Assembly: GCA_973895155.1 (NCBI GenBank)
Contig: OZ316896.1
Location: 12,710,001-12,774,000, forward strand
DNA from: Marsupella aquatica
Lineage: Eukaryota; Marchantiophyta
Reading direction: 5' to 3'
DNA: 64,000 bases
Shown here: positions 1-13,559 of the stretch, piece by piece
Layout of the letters: the number at the start of each line of letters is the position of its first letter
Position numbering within the stretch: position 1 is the stretch's first letter
Notes under the pieces: generated by a model
Seen by the model: the letters and a program-made list of their open reading frames with translations, nothing else
Databases searched by the model: none
Told to the model about the DNA's origin: nothing
Position numbers and translations under genes: made by a program

Positions 1-3000
1 CTGAGAGTAGAGACTGTTGGATAGAGAATAGATTTAGAGTATGTCTAATTTTAGTTGTGTAAGCAGTGTAAACTCAGTGTATTTCATGATTTGCTTTGGA
101 CTTGGAGAAAATAACTTGTTTCTTGGATGAAAGTAGGATGAACCCCACAACATTAGAGGCCTCAAAGTGTGATGTTTACAATATTTGAAGATTCTATTTG
201 AGCCGAATGTTTAAACATGGTCCATCCAAGTGCTTTGTCAAAATTTGTGATCTATCTGAGCTTATTTTCCATAGGGAAAAAGAGATGACCCAAAACTAAA
301 TGAAATAAACTTTCACTCTAAAAATTGGGAGGTATGGGTCGTCATATAGTAGGCCCTCCTTATATACTTAAGGGCTACTGGTGTTGCTATTTTCGATAAT
401 TTGTGAGCCTTACATGGTCAACTTTCCTGTACAGGGAGATCATTTATGATATGCAAAATATACCCGTAAAAAGGTTTCTTAGCTTCAAGTTAAGATCAAG
501 TTCATCAATCAAACACAGATTCGCAGAGGGAGAGAGTCCAACTTCCCTGGCAAGTCCTTATAAACCGATGCTTCCACTGCTCTGTATACTGGTGAGTGCG
601 ACTGCATGTAAACTCCTATGAAAAAAGGGGAATTTTTCAATGACCAATAATTGAAACTATGCATGTGTCAGCCGCCAAAACACCAAAAGATGGGAGACAC
701 AACCCTCGACCTCAACGGAAGGTTTTATGGACCATTCTACACCTCTAGGCATTTGGCTAAGATTCTGGTAGTTGCTACTAGCTAAAAGAATGCTACTTGC
801 TAAAAGATTGCACCTCGACCTTCGGTCCTCTGGGGTGGTGCCTTTTTTTAGGCTCCCCATTTCTTTTGTATGCTGGCTACTTGAATGAATTTCATTTGGT
901 TTTTTGGAGACAAAAGAATGCCACTTGGCAAAAGTTATGACCTCGTCTTGTCAATGTGTAACGTGTTCTGGAGACGAGACATTTCTCTGTACTCGGCCGT
1001 TTTTTTTGGGGGTCAATGTTGAGTGATTGCGTTCTTTCTAGCCTTGAAAATTACATACATTAGAGACAAATCTGCGTGTCTTATCGTGAGATGAACTGAT
1101 GAATCTTGAAGCTTTACTGAGGACCACATCTGCCAGAGAAACGATGAAGATCCTTGTCAGGGCTTCGAGAACTAAATAAGTCCCTAAAGAAACGTCATGA
1201 CTTCGTGGGAGCAGTGCACGTACACACGTCATGCTTCCAGCTGTACATTCTTAATATTTTTCCAGAACTTAATACCTGGAGCATTTTAGGAATTTAGGTT
1301 CTAGGACTCCTCTGAAAAGTAGGAGAACTGCAGTCCTAGCAGTATGTGTCAAGAGTGGAAATTCCACAATCCGATCAAAAACTAAACATGGAAAGTCAGC
1401 TGATGGGTCTCCGATACTGGTTACCACGGACGTCCATTATTGTCTGCTTAGCGAGGGAGGCTTCGTTTCAACTTGGCCATACTAGAGAGTAAAACATCAT
1501 CAATAAGGAGTTGAGTTACGTGGACCGAAAGTATATTCACATCACGAGCATACGGCGATGGGAGCTTATCGAGAAAGACTTTATTGGGAATGCAAAGTGA
1601 ACCTACGAAGATTGAAAAGCAGGCAGATTGTTATCGTCACCGAGAGATTTTTCAGGGAAAAACAGATCTACAAGATTCTGCTGCCGTATCTACTTCCCTT
1701 TGCTTGAAGAGAGAGAAAGCAGCAATTGTGAAGCTGAAGGCTTAGTACACAATCGGCACCTAACGAAGACTCTCGAACGATAGTATACCTTGATTCAGAT
1801 TGTAACACATTTGCATTCCACGCTCGTTTGCCGTGATGTAGCAAGCCACCGAGGACATTCACTTCAGATAGTGGAGATACAATTATCCGACCGAAAGCCA
1901 GGACTTATTGCAAACCTGTCAATCCCGACATTGATGAGTGCTGTGAGTACTGTAGTAGGGCCAGGGCAAGGAAGGGCGGCACTCGTCAGGCTTGGAGCTA
2001 AACCGTGAGCAAAGGTGGACTGTGGTCCTGCAATATGATTCTCTCGTTGTGTTCCTGTACCCCGTGTGTCGCCATCGCCACCTCAACCCGACACAGTCCG
2101 GAGACCATGGCTCAGTCGGAGGGCTTGAGTCCTCGCCGTTGTTCGGGGTCCAAAATTTATTTTTCGATTTTTACTGAGCTGCCTTCCGGATACTGGGAAC
2201 TGACTCGAGTAGGAGAATGTACAGTAGTCTATGGTGTACAACTGTACATATCACTGTGTAGTAGTGATATAGGGACTCGAACCAGTTCTTTGCAAGCCCC
2301 GTGCCGTAATAGCATTCCCACTGGTCAATGTATTCAAAACTGTGTGAGGAGCTATTTGAATGGTGGACCAGCTCGTGGATAGTGGGTTGCACCTAGTTAG
2401 CATACCCCATTTGATAGGCAATGTACAATGCAATGGTCCTCTGCCATTTGATGGATGCCATCATTTTTTATGTGTCTTGCAACGGGTTGATCTATGCTGT
2501 CCATCTTTGCAACAGGTTGATCTGTGCTGTCCAACAGATCTGGGCAACCTTCTTGCGTGCGCTCCAAGCCACCAGTTCTGGCATCCATGAGACAATCTAT
2601 GGTGGACCAGGTATTAATTTTGTAGAGTTTCATGGGTATTGAAAAACTGGTTTCTGGTCAGGCAAAACTCATCCCCATAAGGCATAAGCAAGTGTGAATC
2701 CCATAAGTCATAACCAGTGGGAATGCTGCTTCTACTACTGGACTACTGTATTTCAGGAAATAACTCAATCACTAAGAAAATCATTCTCCTGTTTTCAGTT
2801 CTTAAATTAAAGATAATCTATACATTGCAAAATTAGTGTTTTATTTTTAAAAACAAATTTACTTTGAAAGGTCAATGTTTACACTGGGATGCTTAGAATA
2901 TTACTAATTTTTTTATTACTGGGAGTTTAGGGCCCAAAAGTTTCATAATTATTTATTTAAAGCAGGAAGAGACATGGCACTATGCTACTAAGTACTTCTT

Positions 3001-3755
3001 GTTGTACAGACTGGAGTGGTTCGATGCTGCCTGCACTGGCAGTCAGCCCATTCAGCCCTGCCTGGCCAAAAGCTGCGCCAGTAACCTGTCAATCGACGGG
3101 TTGAACCTGACTCTAGAATACGTGGTCAAACTACCATAACTACCCCCCTTAAGTTAATATCTAGAAATGAAAAAATAAATCGTGTGTATTTATACGGACT
3201 AACCCAAAAAGGTAGTAGATCAACTACGATATTTACGTGCATTTCTCCAGTTCATAAAGGGCTGTACAAACCTTTAAAGTATGAGGGCTTTAGGTTGTGG
3301 GGACCAGAAAGCAGGTTCAACATGATATTACAACTACATTGAGATACAAATCCCCAAATCCTTGTGACTGAGAGGGAAAGGCATTGAGGATGGAGGTTGG
3401 GCTTTGGGTGGAGGTTTTTTGGGACCCTAGTTCCTTTCTCTCAAGTTCTGCACTTCTGTAAATATGCACATAGCCTAAAGTGCATAAACTTAACTCCCTG
3501 CACTTATTGGGTGTGCATACCATGAATAAGTGGGATGCACACACTTACCACTTATTCATACCTGCAGGCTCGGGGAGTCTTCTCGGAGGGTACTTTAACA
3601 AAGCAGGGAAAGTTGTTTTGGCAACCATGATAATCAGCAAAACTGGTGGTTGGGATAGTTTTTGTTTCAGTGGCAGCCCCCACACATGCAAATTTGATTA
3701 TTGAGGTATTCTAGGCTGGGGCTGATAGCTTGCGTTGGGAAAGATGCTTCAAGTC
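1..3755. other. Gene-free stretch
   Basis: I see no supported gene here. The short open frames on both strands have no family resemblance and no consistent splice partners. There is a small direct duplication near 2480-2540, where a motif around GGTTGATCT occurs twice about 25 bp apart. Base composition is AT-rich and typical of the intergenic DNA in this window. Confidence 0.6.
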
Positions 3756-3759
3756 ATCC

Positions 3760-4745
3760 AATCCAGAAAAAGAAAAAACAGGTATGAGCGGAGAGGGAGG
3801 CTGTCATTGTAGAGGAATTTCTGCGTCTTTTATTGTTAGGTACAGGTCTTAGTAGGCACGGACTGGTACACTGGTGCGGATGTTGCGGATGTTCTGAGTC
3901 CATCCACAAAAGATATAAGCAGGTACAGGTACAAGTCTCGATGGAGGCTGTCATGGGAGGGGAGTGAATCTTTTTGTTTTTGGTACGGGCCTTGGGAGGC
4001 ATGGACTGGCTGATAGGAGCACTAGTGTAGCTGCTGCAGATGCTATAAGTCCATCCAATCCAGTAAAAATATACCAGGCCCGTGACCAAGACTATTTGAT
4101 TACAATAGACTCAAGTAGTATCTGAAGTTCCTGTGGCTTTGACAATATGTTTTGGTCCCTATCACAAAACTGAACTGAAGTTCAGTCAAATCAGGTACAA
4201 GTACACGAGTCTAGAGGGAGGCGGTCACAGGGGAGGAGTTGGTCTGATCTCATTAGGTACATGGAGGCATGGACGCTGTCCCAGGACCTTGCCCCACACT
4301 TTTTTGGCTAGATACAGCCTGGGAGGTCCTGTCCTAGCCTAGGAACTGTAGGGACGGCAGTGCAGTGAGGGGTGGGTGGAGAGGCTCCTTGAGAGGAGAG
4401 AGAGAAATAAGAGTCAGCACAGTAAGACAGTCAAAAAGGGAGTAATCTTTTTTGTGGGTGGCAGCCGCCCACAAATGAAACCTGATTGACCTGTATACTG
4501 AGGGATGTTCTGGACTGTGGCTCATAGTTCATGCAGCATTGGTGCCATCCAATCGAGGACCGTAGTGGGAGTCTGTCATGGTTCCTTCGTCTTTTATTGT
4601 TAGGTACACGCCTAGGAAGTTGGTGTGTTCTCGTTAGGTACAGGCCTCAGGAGGCAAGGACCCCGTCCCCGCACGGGACCTTACCCGACACTTTTCTCGG
4701 TAGGTACAGGCCCCGGAGGTCTTGTCCCTTGCATGGCCTCTAGGG
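3760..4745. repeat. Degenerate long-unit tandem repeat array
   Basis: Several diverged copies of one unit are strung together. Recurrent landmarks are GGTACAGG followed by a GGAGGCATGGAC-like segment, then a run about the accession GTCCATCCAATCC. Copies are visible around 3780-3910, 3920-4090, 4190-4340 and 4560-4740. Spacing varies from roughly 150 to 250 bp, so this is an old or gapped array rather than a clean satellite. No coding function is apparent. Confidence 0.5.
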
Positions 4746-6290
4746 ACAGTAGCGTAGACTCAGCAGCTGAGAGGCTGCGACTCTGCGAGGGATTAGTCGT
4801 AGGCCCACAAGCAAAAGCATCGAGCTGTGAGGTGAGAACAACGACTACGGCGGGCGGTGATGAGTACCGTAGTAGTAGTGTAGAAAGCGGAAAGACAGAG
4901 GGAGGGAAGGACGAGGCTGCTGCGACTGCGTGGGGCCGACTGCAACACACAGAATTTCTTCGTCTGTCAGTGAACGGAAGGTTTGAATTGCAAATGTAGT
5001 AGCCTCGCCAGGTTATCTCAGCTGAGCTAGCTGGAGAGGAGGGGAGCGGAGTGGAGAGGAGGGGAGAGGAGGCAGTAAGCAAGCAAGCAATCAAAGCAGC
5101 AGCAGCTGCCGTGGCGTCCTCCTTCGAGGGGAGCGGCTCACGGGTCTTGGATGGATGAATGGTTGGTTGGGTTGCTGGGAGACAGTGGGAGGAGCTTGGG
5201 AATGTGTGAGTGTGGGTGCTTTTGGTACTGATTGTGAGTAAAGTACATTCTTCAGCAGCAGTGAGGTGAGAGCGGAAGAGTGGTGGAGATAGTCAGTCAG
5301 TGCTGTGAGAGACAGAAGTTTTTAAAAAAGGGGTGATGAGGAAGAGAGAAATGGCGACGGGGGGAAGAGGGCGGTGAATATGGATGTACTAATGTACAAC
5401 GATAACAACCGGCGTACATGCTTTTCTCCAAAAGTGTGAGGAGTGCGGAGATTGCGGAGACCTTATACGGGATGTCCGTTGGACTCAAGTATACTCTTAG
5501 TCTCCTCCTGGCCTGCTCGTCGTTGGTTCGATTCACTTCACGTCTAGCACCGATGCCGGGCATAAGCTGCTGCAGTCGGAGCCCCGTTTCAAACTGTGCA
5601 GTTTGAGGAGAGGAGTTTGCACCCGTCGAGCAGCTTGCATCCATTCCTCGCATCTTCACTGCGAAAGAGCAGATCACCACACTATCCGAGTGGCGGTGAG
5701 TACGAAACCACCCAAGCTTGTGGAGGAGAAGGCGACGACCTGCGCAACAACAATGGTCGAGAGTGAGGACGGAGCTCCGCTCCTCGTAAGTGCTTTTCTC
5801 GGCGGCCCCACGACACCGCTGGGTGTTCGGATTCAGGTAAACTGCAACCAGGCAACGGAGAGGTTCGATGATACCCGACAGGAGCGGACAATGTAGGCAC
5901 CTTATGGGACCAGGTTTCATCGAGGAACAGGCCACGGCGTTGGGTTTCATCGGTGTGTCTCGAGCTGCAATGCAATGCGGCTGTGTGTGTATAGAGCGGA
6001 AGCTTCACGTCAGTTTCTGACATTCGCTTGACAGGATAGATACTTGATGGGTAGATGAGGGGGCCTGAACTGGAGGGATTAACAGCAGTCAGTGGTAGAG
6101 TCCTTGTATTTTGGCGGTCCAGAGAGGAGGCGGTTCAATACCGTGTGGTGCTCCAAAAAGTCTGATTGGTGTTGTGGTTAGTCTAGCGAGAGACAGACAG
6201 ACAGACGACAGGCACAGTGAATTGCATCGTCTCCCAGCGGCGTCTAAAAATAGATTCAAATTTGTTTCTTTTCCTTTTCCTTTATCCGCC
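4746..6290 (+). promoter_or_regulatory. Upstream region and probable 5' leader of the TRM-like gene
   Basis: This stretch is more GC-rich than the flanking DNA and contains a purine-rich GAGAGGAGGGG-type tract at about 5030-5105, of the kind often seen in plant promoters and leaders. A possible first exon lies at 5753-5785: an ATG in good context (purine at -3, G at +4), 11 codons, then a strong GTAAGT donor. A pyrimidine-rich tract at about 6260-6288 precedes a usable AG at 6304-6305. No TATA box or transcription start is claimed. Confidence 0.4.
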
Positions 6291-9200
6291 ATGAACGACG
6301 CTCAGGAGTTGTTCCCTGCCTCGGCGCTCACCCGAGACAAGCCTCCTGGGAAAATCGGAGGGTGTGTTGGCACGTTTCTGCAGCTGTTCGACTGGAATCC
6401 CAGGAAGCGTCTCTTCTCTACCAAACGCCTTCCGGCAGGTAAAATGTTATTCATACACCTTTCCTGTCACAACCTCTACAGCTCACATATGACAGTGTCT
6501 AGTTCTCCGTGGATGGAAAGGGGTGAATCTGGATCTTCTCTCCTCCGCGGCCGACCTATCGATGGTTTAACGAAGTTTAGTATGCGAAATATGTCTTCAT
6601 TATCACAGCCTATCACATCTCATGAAATCAGAGGGGCCAGTTTCCCTTCGTGGAGTGGTTGTTATTGGACTTCCCGGTGAGGGTTCGAGCATGTCGTGTG
6701 TAGAATGATGATCCCAGTGGGTGAAGGGCCTAGCTGCGTAGTATTCTGATGAGCAGTAGTGGCAGAGAGTGTTCAAAATTTGGCATACCTCGAGCGCGCA
6801 ACTTTTTGCTGTGTGCCTTACAGCTGTAGTTCGGTTTCGCTGTCTCATCAGAGAGCGTCATCACAGGATCCTGGGCTTGCCATTCCAACCAGCCCTTTCA
6901 GTGTTTCGGTTGAAATGCAAGTTACTAGGATCCTCATGTCCTCGTCGATTCTGCGATATTGACGTATCTCAGTTAAAGTGTTCGTCTCTGTGCGGTTACT
7001 GCACATCATGTCATTGTATCGACGTTCTCCATCCGTACAGTTGGGCTCTTACCCGAGTTGTGTGGACTCCTGCGTTTCTAATCGCCTCGCTTCTTCATTC
7101 CTGTGTTCTGTTAACAGAACGTCCGGTTCTTAGGAAAGCGGCGTCTACGAAGAAGAAGTTCAAGGATGAGCGCATGCCGGTGGCGAAGCTTTTACTGGTA
7201 ACCCCCACTCGCTCTCTGGCTACGGCTGCCACAGTATGCATGCTATTTACTGCAGCTTGCCCTTGTCTCTTGGTCAGCCCGGTGATAGCCTGAATACTTA
7301 CTCTGTTGCGCTCTTACCTTCAGCTCGCTGAGGAAGAAAATCGCGGAGGATTTCCGTCTCCGAAAAAAAATTCTGCAGCGCCGCAGTCTGATCGTAGCAA
7401 TGCCGGAACTACGGGAAAGAGAGTTCCGGGAGTGGTGGCCAGGCTGATGGGTCTTGAGTCGTTGCCAGACGAGGGAGTGAACGACGGCAGGCCCTCGCCT
7501 CAACATTTGAAAATGTTACCTGTATGTTTTTCTTTTCTTCTCAGAGCTTTGCATTAATGGTTGAGCGTCCCCTTTCTGCATGATTGTATACAAAAAGTGC
7601 CAAGCCCACTCGTCTCCTTCTTTCGGCCTGGTCCCACAAGGGATGTTTACTCTCGATCTCACATGGAATTCATTCCTGTTGGGGGCTTCTGACGTGATCC
7701 CAGTCGACCCCACCATCATGAAATTATGAGGAATCTACCCGTCATCTAACATTCCATGTCTCCTGTGTCTCCTCTTGCATTGAACTGTCCATGTGAGCCT
7801 TGAGTAGTATGCTTGCTGGCTGGCCCCTTTGTTCTCGATGGTATATCAGCGCCCTCATCCTTGCAATCTGCCACCCAAGCTTCTCTTTGCACCGTCGTAG
7901 GTAACATTTTTCGTTGGAGTCAGTTGGAAAAGCTATGTGAGTCATCTATGTGCTGTTGATGGCGTTGTGACGGGAAATATGGAAGGATTTTACTTACTGG
8001 CTGACTCATTGATATCTGCATGTACAGCTAGTGGAGGTCCGGCCTCTTCAGGAGCTACTTCACACGCGACAAGAAACTTCCTCCCTGTCGGACCTGCTTC
8101 GAGAGCGAGAATACTTGGAGGCTAAGAAGCTGGCTTTGACGGACAGGCTGAATGTCCCAGTTCCAGGTTTCGTGAAGAAACTCCCAGATCCTGTCCTTCA
8201 TTCGAATTACATGCCCCCTAAGGATGGATTTAAGAAGTCTCTTAGAAGTGATCCTCATATACAACCGTATGCTGACCATAAATTTCAAAAAAGTTTGCGT
8301 CCTCTTAAAAGAACACCCAGGGATTTGACCGATCCGAAGAACCTGATTTTAGCTCTGTCACCTCGTGCAAGCGTGGATGGCATGCGACCTATCCTGCTTC
8401 CGTCCAAGGCGCATAATAAGCTGATGAACTCCCCGGTCAAGTCCCCCACCAAGATGGGAAGTCGAAGTGCAAGGTTGCTGGAAGCTGCTGTCAAAATACT
8501 GGAACCCAGCATGCAATCAAGCACCACACGAGCGCGTGTTCCACCTGCCCGCCCTTCATCCGTCATGGACTATAAGGAGACGGATAGAGAGACTAGCATG
8601 GATGACACGAAGGAGAAGTTGAGCATGATAGAAAGGAAGATTGCCCTGTCTTCCAATGCGGCACGAGCTCTGAAGGGCCAGAGCATGAGTCGGAGCTGGA
8701 ATGGCAATGGCAGAGAGGAAACAGGTAGAAATCACAGCAGCTCGTTTCACGATTCTGCAGCTGGGAGGAAGAAAAACGATCAGTCTCAAGTGTCTCACTC
8801 CAAGGCTGCAGCTCCGATGAGGGCGGCCAACAGAAATCGTACTGGCAAAGGAGGATCTGCTCAGGAAGAAACCATCCTTAGGGTGACTGAAGAAATTAAA
8901 ACCGTTGTTCCACAGGGATTCGAGGAAACTTACGGCGGAGGATTGAAGCCCCTCAATGTAGGGAGAAGGGACGAAACGAGGCTGGACAAGGTCGATGTTG
9001 AAGACAGGGGAGTGTCTGAAAAGCACGTCATCTCATCCCTGTCTTCCTTATCGTCACTCTCTGTCAGCAACAGTCCATATTCCGAGTGCAGTGAAAGGAG
9101 CTCAACGTCTTCCTTTCAGATCCAGGACCCACTTCGCAGGAGTGGGAGCGTTAAGGACTCTGCTGCCCCACCCACACCCACCGTGTCTAAAAGCCGATTC

Positions 9201-12200
9201 ATGCGCAGCAAAAGCGTGAAGGACGAGAAGACCTCCAAGTCTGGAAGTGGCAGTGGGTCGCAAGGTCTCTATAGCAGAAATTCAATCAGGGAGCCTAGAG
9301 TTAGACAGGAAATCCCTCAGCAAGCTCACCAACTTCACCAACAAGCTCGTCACCAAGCCCAATTGAACACTGCAGTCCCAGCAGCATCTGTTGAATCGCA
9401 GGATTCTCCTCGACTGCGAGGAATTGAAGCGGGATCTACTGAGAGAGGTAGAATCATTTCCCCCTACTTGACGATCTGTTACTCATAAGGATTCCATGTT
9501 CTTACTCAGCTGAGTTCGTTTGCCTCCGTCAGTTGTTGTGCACTCTGATTCTTTCACCTTAGGGAAATGTTGTATCTATCTGCACCTTCACCGGACAGTT
9601 TCGCTACCAAACTTTTGTCCATTGCCTTGTTTTGTTGACAACCTGAGCATAGTTGATTACCAACTTACTTTTAGTCAGCATTGATTCTATTGATCATCTC
9701 ACGATTTCAAGAGGTATGCTGTAGTGAAATCTCAACCCATTGTAGGTTTTTCAGCTTACTCGTAGTCGCTGACAGATCTCCCCCCAATCTCCTGCAGACT
9801 CGTACCAAGAATCTGAAAGTAAGAAGATGTCCTCCGAAGAAGAGAAGGAAGCGGACGCTGGGAAGCAATTACGAGAATCCCTGACGGTGCTATCATCACC
9901 TAAAGTTTCCCTACCGGATGTCGAAATGTCGGCTGATGAATCGATTTCCTCCTCTAGGTCGTCTCACACGACTTCGACCTCTTCTGCGTCGACAGTAGCA
10001 CCCGGCAAGGATGCGCAGGTTCCTCGTTCCGGCAGTGTCGGTGGGCTCCTGAGTTACAGTCGGCTGTTTGGAAGTCGAAAATCTGGGGATAGGAAGAGTG
10101 ATCGTAAGGAGAAGAAGGGACAAACAGAAGCTCCTCGGAAGAGTGAAACGTCTTTGGTGAGGTCTTTGCTGAGGAGGAAATCTTCACCCGCTTCCCCCTC
10201 GTCACCAACTCCAGCTCCAGTCCAATCCATGGAGAAACCGAAGAAACGAGGTGGGAAAGTGTCCGTCTCGGAGCCACCTTCTAGAGAAATGAGTGATGCT
10301 GAACATCCTGGCTACTTCTCGGAAGATTATACCCTCGACGGGGGTTTTGACCTAGCAGCTGCACTGCAGTCTAAGCTCCTCTCAGACCGAAATGAAGACG
10401 CCAGCGAACGTATCATTCATCCAGACGGCGAAGTCAGTTCCCCTTCCAAATCTGGGAATGATGTTTTTCCAGTGGTGTCGTCGGACAAAGGTTGCTTAAG
10501 GTTTCTCGATGGCATCGACGAGAGAGGTTCCCGGCGTCCTGCCATTGAGGGCTTTGACTGTGTAGAGGAGGACGAGGATGACAGTCAAGACATGTATCGA
10601 GACGGGCTTTTCTCTTATGCATCTCACCTCATGGACGATCTTAAGTTAGAAGAAATGTTCTCAACCGGAACGGCAATCCAAGGTTCTGGGAAAAATGGGT
10701 TTTCTTACAGTCCTCTGGTGGATCTCGACGAGCCTCCTCGGTCTTCATTGGAAAGCTTCAGTCTTGAAGCGGGAGCTGAAATCGAGAAATGCGTGTCCTT
10801 TTTAGGTAGGACAGTTGCGCCTTCACCCGAAATGTCGTTCCTCAGACGAGAGGCACTTTCCCAAGAAGCCGAAGAACAAGATAACGCACCGAGGTACGAT
10901 CAAAGATCAAGATCACCGCTTGGCATGGACACTGAGGCGGACGATGCAGAAATTGAAGAGGCTAAAGCGACACTCTTAAATGAGGTAGTTCTCTAAGCTC
11001 TTCTTCTCACAGACATTGATGGCTTGAAAGTCCTTCAGGGTTCAGCCATTTAACACTCCCAATGCCTTCTGTAGCTTAGGGATTTCAGTAGTTTTTATCT
11101 ACCAAAAGGATTTTGTTCTGGAGCTGGGACATATATATAGTCTTCCTCTAATGTATCTTGATCACTTGGACGTGCAGCTGTCGGAAGCTCGCAAAATTGT
11201 GGACGATGCCTTGGAAGAGGCGACAGAGCGGGTGGCCAAGAAACTAGCAAATAAAGGAAGGGTTGTGCTGTCAGACGTGGATGGCGACGAAGCGGTATGC
11301 GCCTCTGTAGTGGGAAATGACGACTGCGGTCAACCCAGTCCCGTATCTGTATTAGATTGCCCGTTCGAAGAGGACGAAAGCAGAAGCTCACAAGGAAACG
11401 TGCACGAGAGCATATGCGGTGAGTCGTTGTTCAGCCTTCTTGAAATATATATTTTTGGTTTGATTTGATGGTCAGCTAACTCAATTTTAAACATGAGAGC
11501 ACAGAGCCTAACCTCAAAAGTGTATCCTGTTGATGATTGTCAGCGTACTCAAGAAGGTAGCAGCATTGATTTTCTTGCAGTTGTATTAGAAGATAAGTGA
11601 TTTGCTTCGACCATCAACTCTAGTATGTGGTAAGATTTTGATTCTTAGCAAGTAGATGCGCCTTCACTGGAGCTCACGAACTGACGTGCATTCGTCTGGA
11701 AATTTCTCTTGACAGAAACCGAGGAAGAATTCGACGAGGATGATGAAGAATCTGTTATGGACCATCTCCTCCTGGAGTCTGCTACAACAGTCGAACCAAG
11801 GCAGGAAAGGGAAGCAAGGAGAAAGGTGCCCCTTCTGAATGTGAATGCAGACGTCGAAGACGATGGAAAATCCCAAACCGAGAAGATCGTGGATGCAATC
11901 CTGGACATATCTAGAATCCGCTGCATTGATCCGTCAGCATGTGGTTTGGTGGTGGAAAACTCAGAGTCATTCCAAGAGGAGGAAGAAGAGTACGTTCGGA
12001 AAATCATCTCGGTCTGGGAAGTTTTTCCCGAGGCTTCAGGAAACGGAGCAAACGCGGAGCTACCAATAGCTTCCACTTTGTTCGACAGGTTGGAATCACA
12101 AGGCCGAGCCTCTGCCTGGAAAAGAGAGAAGGATAGAGAAGAGTTCGGCTCCCCTGAAGCTGCTGAGGCTTTACCAGGAAAGAGCTTCAAGCAATGGCAA

Positions 12201-12584
12201 GGTCTCTGGCTTCATCGGCGGCTCCTATTCGATTGTGTGAATGAAAGTCTGGCCTACAGTCTCAGGACGAAGTACCCTGAGCCTTGGCTGGGCGTACCTA
12301 TCTTGAGACAACCACCTCAGGGAATAGGTCTGGTGAAGGAAGTGTACAGTGAGATGCAGGACTGGAGAGATGTGCAAATGGAGGAACTGGATACCGTCAT
12401 AGAAATGGATATGTGTAGAGGGTTTGGGAATTGGTCAAACCTCAACCAGGAGATGGGAGAGATAGGTTTAGAAATTGAACGGACGCTATTAAGAGTCATG
12501 ATCGAGGAGCTGGTGTCGGAAATAATGGGACTCGGCTGCTTACCCAACCGCTCGTCTCCAGCAGTTTCTCTGCGGGTATGGTGA
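6291..12584 (+). CDS. TRM/LONGIFOLIA-like protein (VARLMGL motif plus DUF4378)
   Basis: Seven exons: 6291-6438, 7118-7197, 7324-7521, 8028-9447, 9798-10984, 11178-11418 and 11716-12584. All introns are GT-AG and all phases agree, giving 1,380 aa. Residues 26-35 carry the family's F-x-QLFDWN element and residues 113-124 read VVARLMGLESLP, the DUF3741/VARLMGL signature. Residues ~1185-1362 match DUF4378 (EYVRKI, then RRLLFDCVNESL, then GLEIERTLLRVMIEELV). The middle is Ser/Arg-rich, low-complexity and probably disordered. In Arabidopsis, TRM/LONGIFOLIA proteins bind microtubules and recruit TON1/PP2A complexes that set cortical microtubule order and cell elongation; the same role here is inferred from family. 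ATG 6291 was chosen because the conserved N-terminal block follows directly. An alternative first exon at 5753-5785 would splice in frame to 6306. Confidence 0.93.
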
Positions 12585-12837
12585 GCTCGGTTGGAACCTT
12601 CCAGCCAAGTCTCAGTCGTGCTGTCGGAACTATGGACCATCCTGAGGAGGCCGTTTTTGAGGAAATTCGAGAACCTCTGGTGGCTTTTATTGTCATTAGA
12701 TGGTGTTGGGGGTCCGCGACATGCAGAAGCTGGACGTTTCTTCACCGTTTTGGCAGAGGAATTTTTAGACAACCTTAACCGTTGGTGGCCTTTGTACATT
12801 AAGGTTGAGAAAGGACAGTCCTTCCGTCTTCTTCTTG

Positions 12838-12864
12838 AGTAGTAGTAGTAGTAGTAGTAGTAGT
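12838..12864 (+). repeat. (AGT)9 microsatellite
   Basis: Nine uninterrupted AGT triplets lie about 250 bp downstream of the stop codon of the TRM-like gene, probably in its 3' untranslated region. A likely polymorphic marker. Confidence 0.9.
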
Positions 12865-13089
12865 TTGTGGAGAGCAGCGGCGGGCCCACTGAAGGAGGTA
12901 CTTTGTACACCTAAGATATTTGTGGCTGAGGGAGGAACTTACAGAGGAAGGCAGGCGAGACCGAGGCCTTGTGCGTGGTACCATAACGACGACCACTCTC
13001 ACCGAATTTAAAGTGCTGCCGGGTACAGACAGAGAATTGTAGTTAAACAAGCTTTTTTCTTCTCTGAACATTGTAAATTGGATACTCAC

Positions 13090-13545
13090 CGGAAGATAAT
13101 TTGTTTCGATTGAAAATTTCGCCGTGGATTCTTTCTCTTCCTCCAGTGAGTATGTATGGCTGCTGTTCCACGGTCGTCGTCTTGCAGTGTAGGATTTCGG
13201 TTCTGGTTGATGAATTAATTTGTTTAGCTTGAATTATTTGATTGTAAATTCGCTCTCCCATACATTCCTCGTCAGTGGAAGTCTGTGGAATTGTGCTTTC
13301 CTGGAATACAGGACGCTGATACCAGAACCGACCTCTCCGAATCAGCCACTCGAGCTTTGCTGAAGTAGGGCTTGTGGATGATGGACTCTGTTCATAGCTT
13401 GAATTTTTTGATTGTACATTCCGTTACGCAGACTTTCATCTACAGTGAAAGTAGGTGAAAGTATGTAGAGCAGAGATTTCCTGGAATACAGCACTTTTAC
13501 TGCAGAAATGACCTTTCGGAAGCAGCTACGCGACATTTACCTTTC
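13090..13545. repeat. Diverged ~170-bp tandem repeat downstream of the TRM-like gene
   Basis: Two clear copies begin at about 13227 and 13397. Both start with a TAGCTTGAATT..TTTGATTGTA segment and both contain TTTCCTGGAATACAG about 90 bp further on. A more diverged third copy may start near 13098. Nothing in them looks coding; they may be 3' UTR or intergenic. Confidence 0.6.
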
Positions 13546-13559
13546 TGAATCATCTACCT

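Noticed and set aside
5297-5950. 217-codon open frame on the minus strand
   Set aside because: No domain, Cys/Arg/Ser-biased as expected for antisense of a GC-rich leader, and it overlaps the upstream region of the TRM-like gene.
12591-12842. Frame downstream of the TRM-like stop
   Set aside because: DUF4378 is complete before the stop at 12584, and this frame has no family match; treated as 3' UTR.
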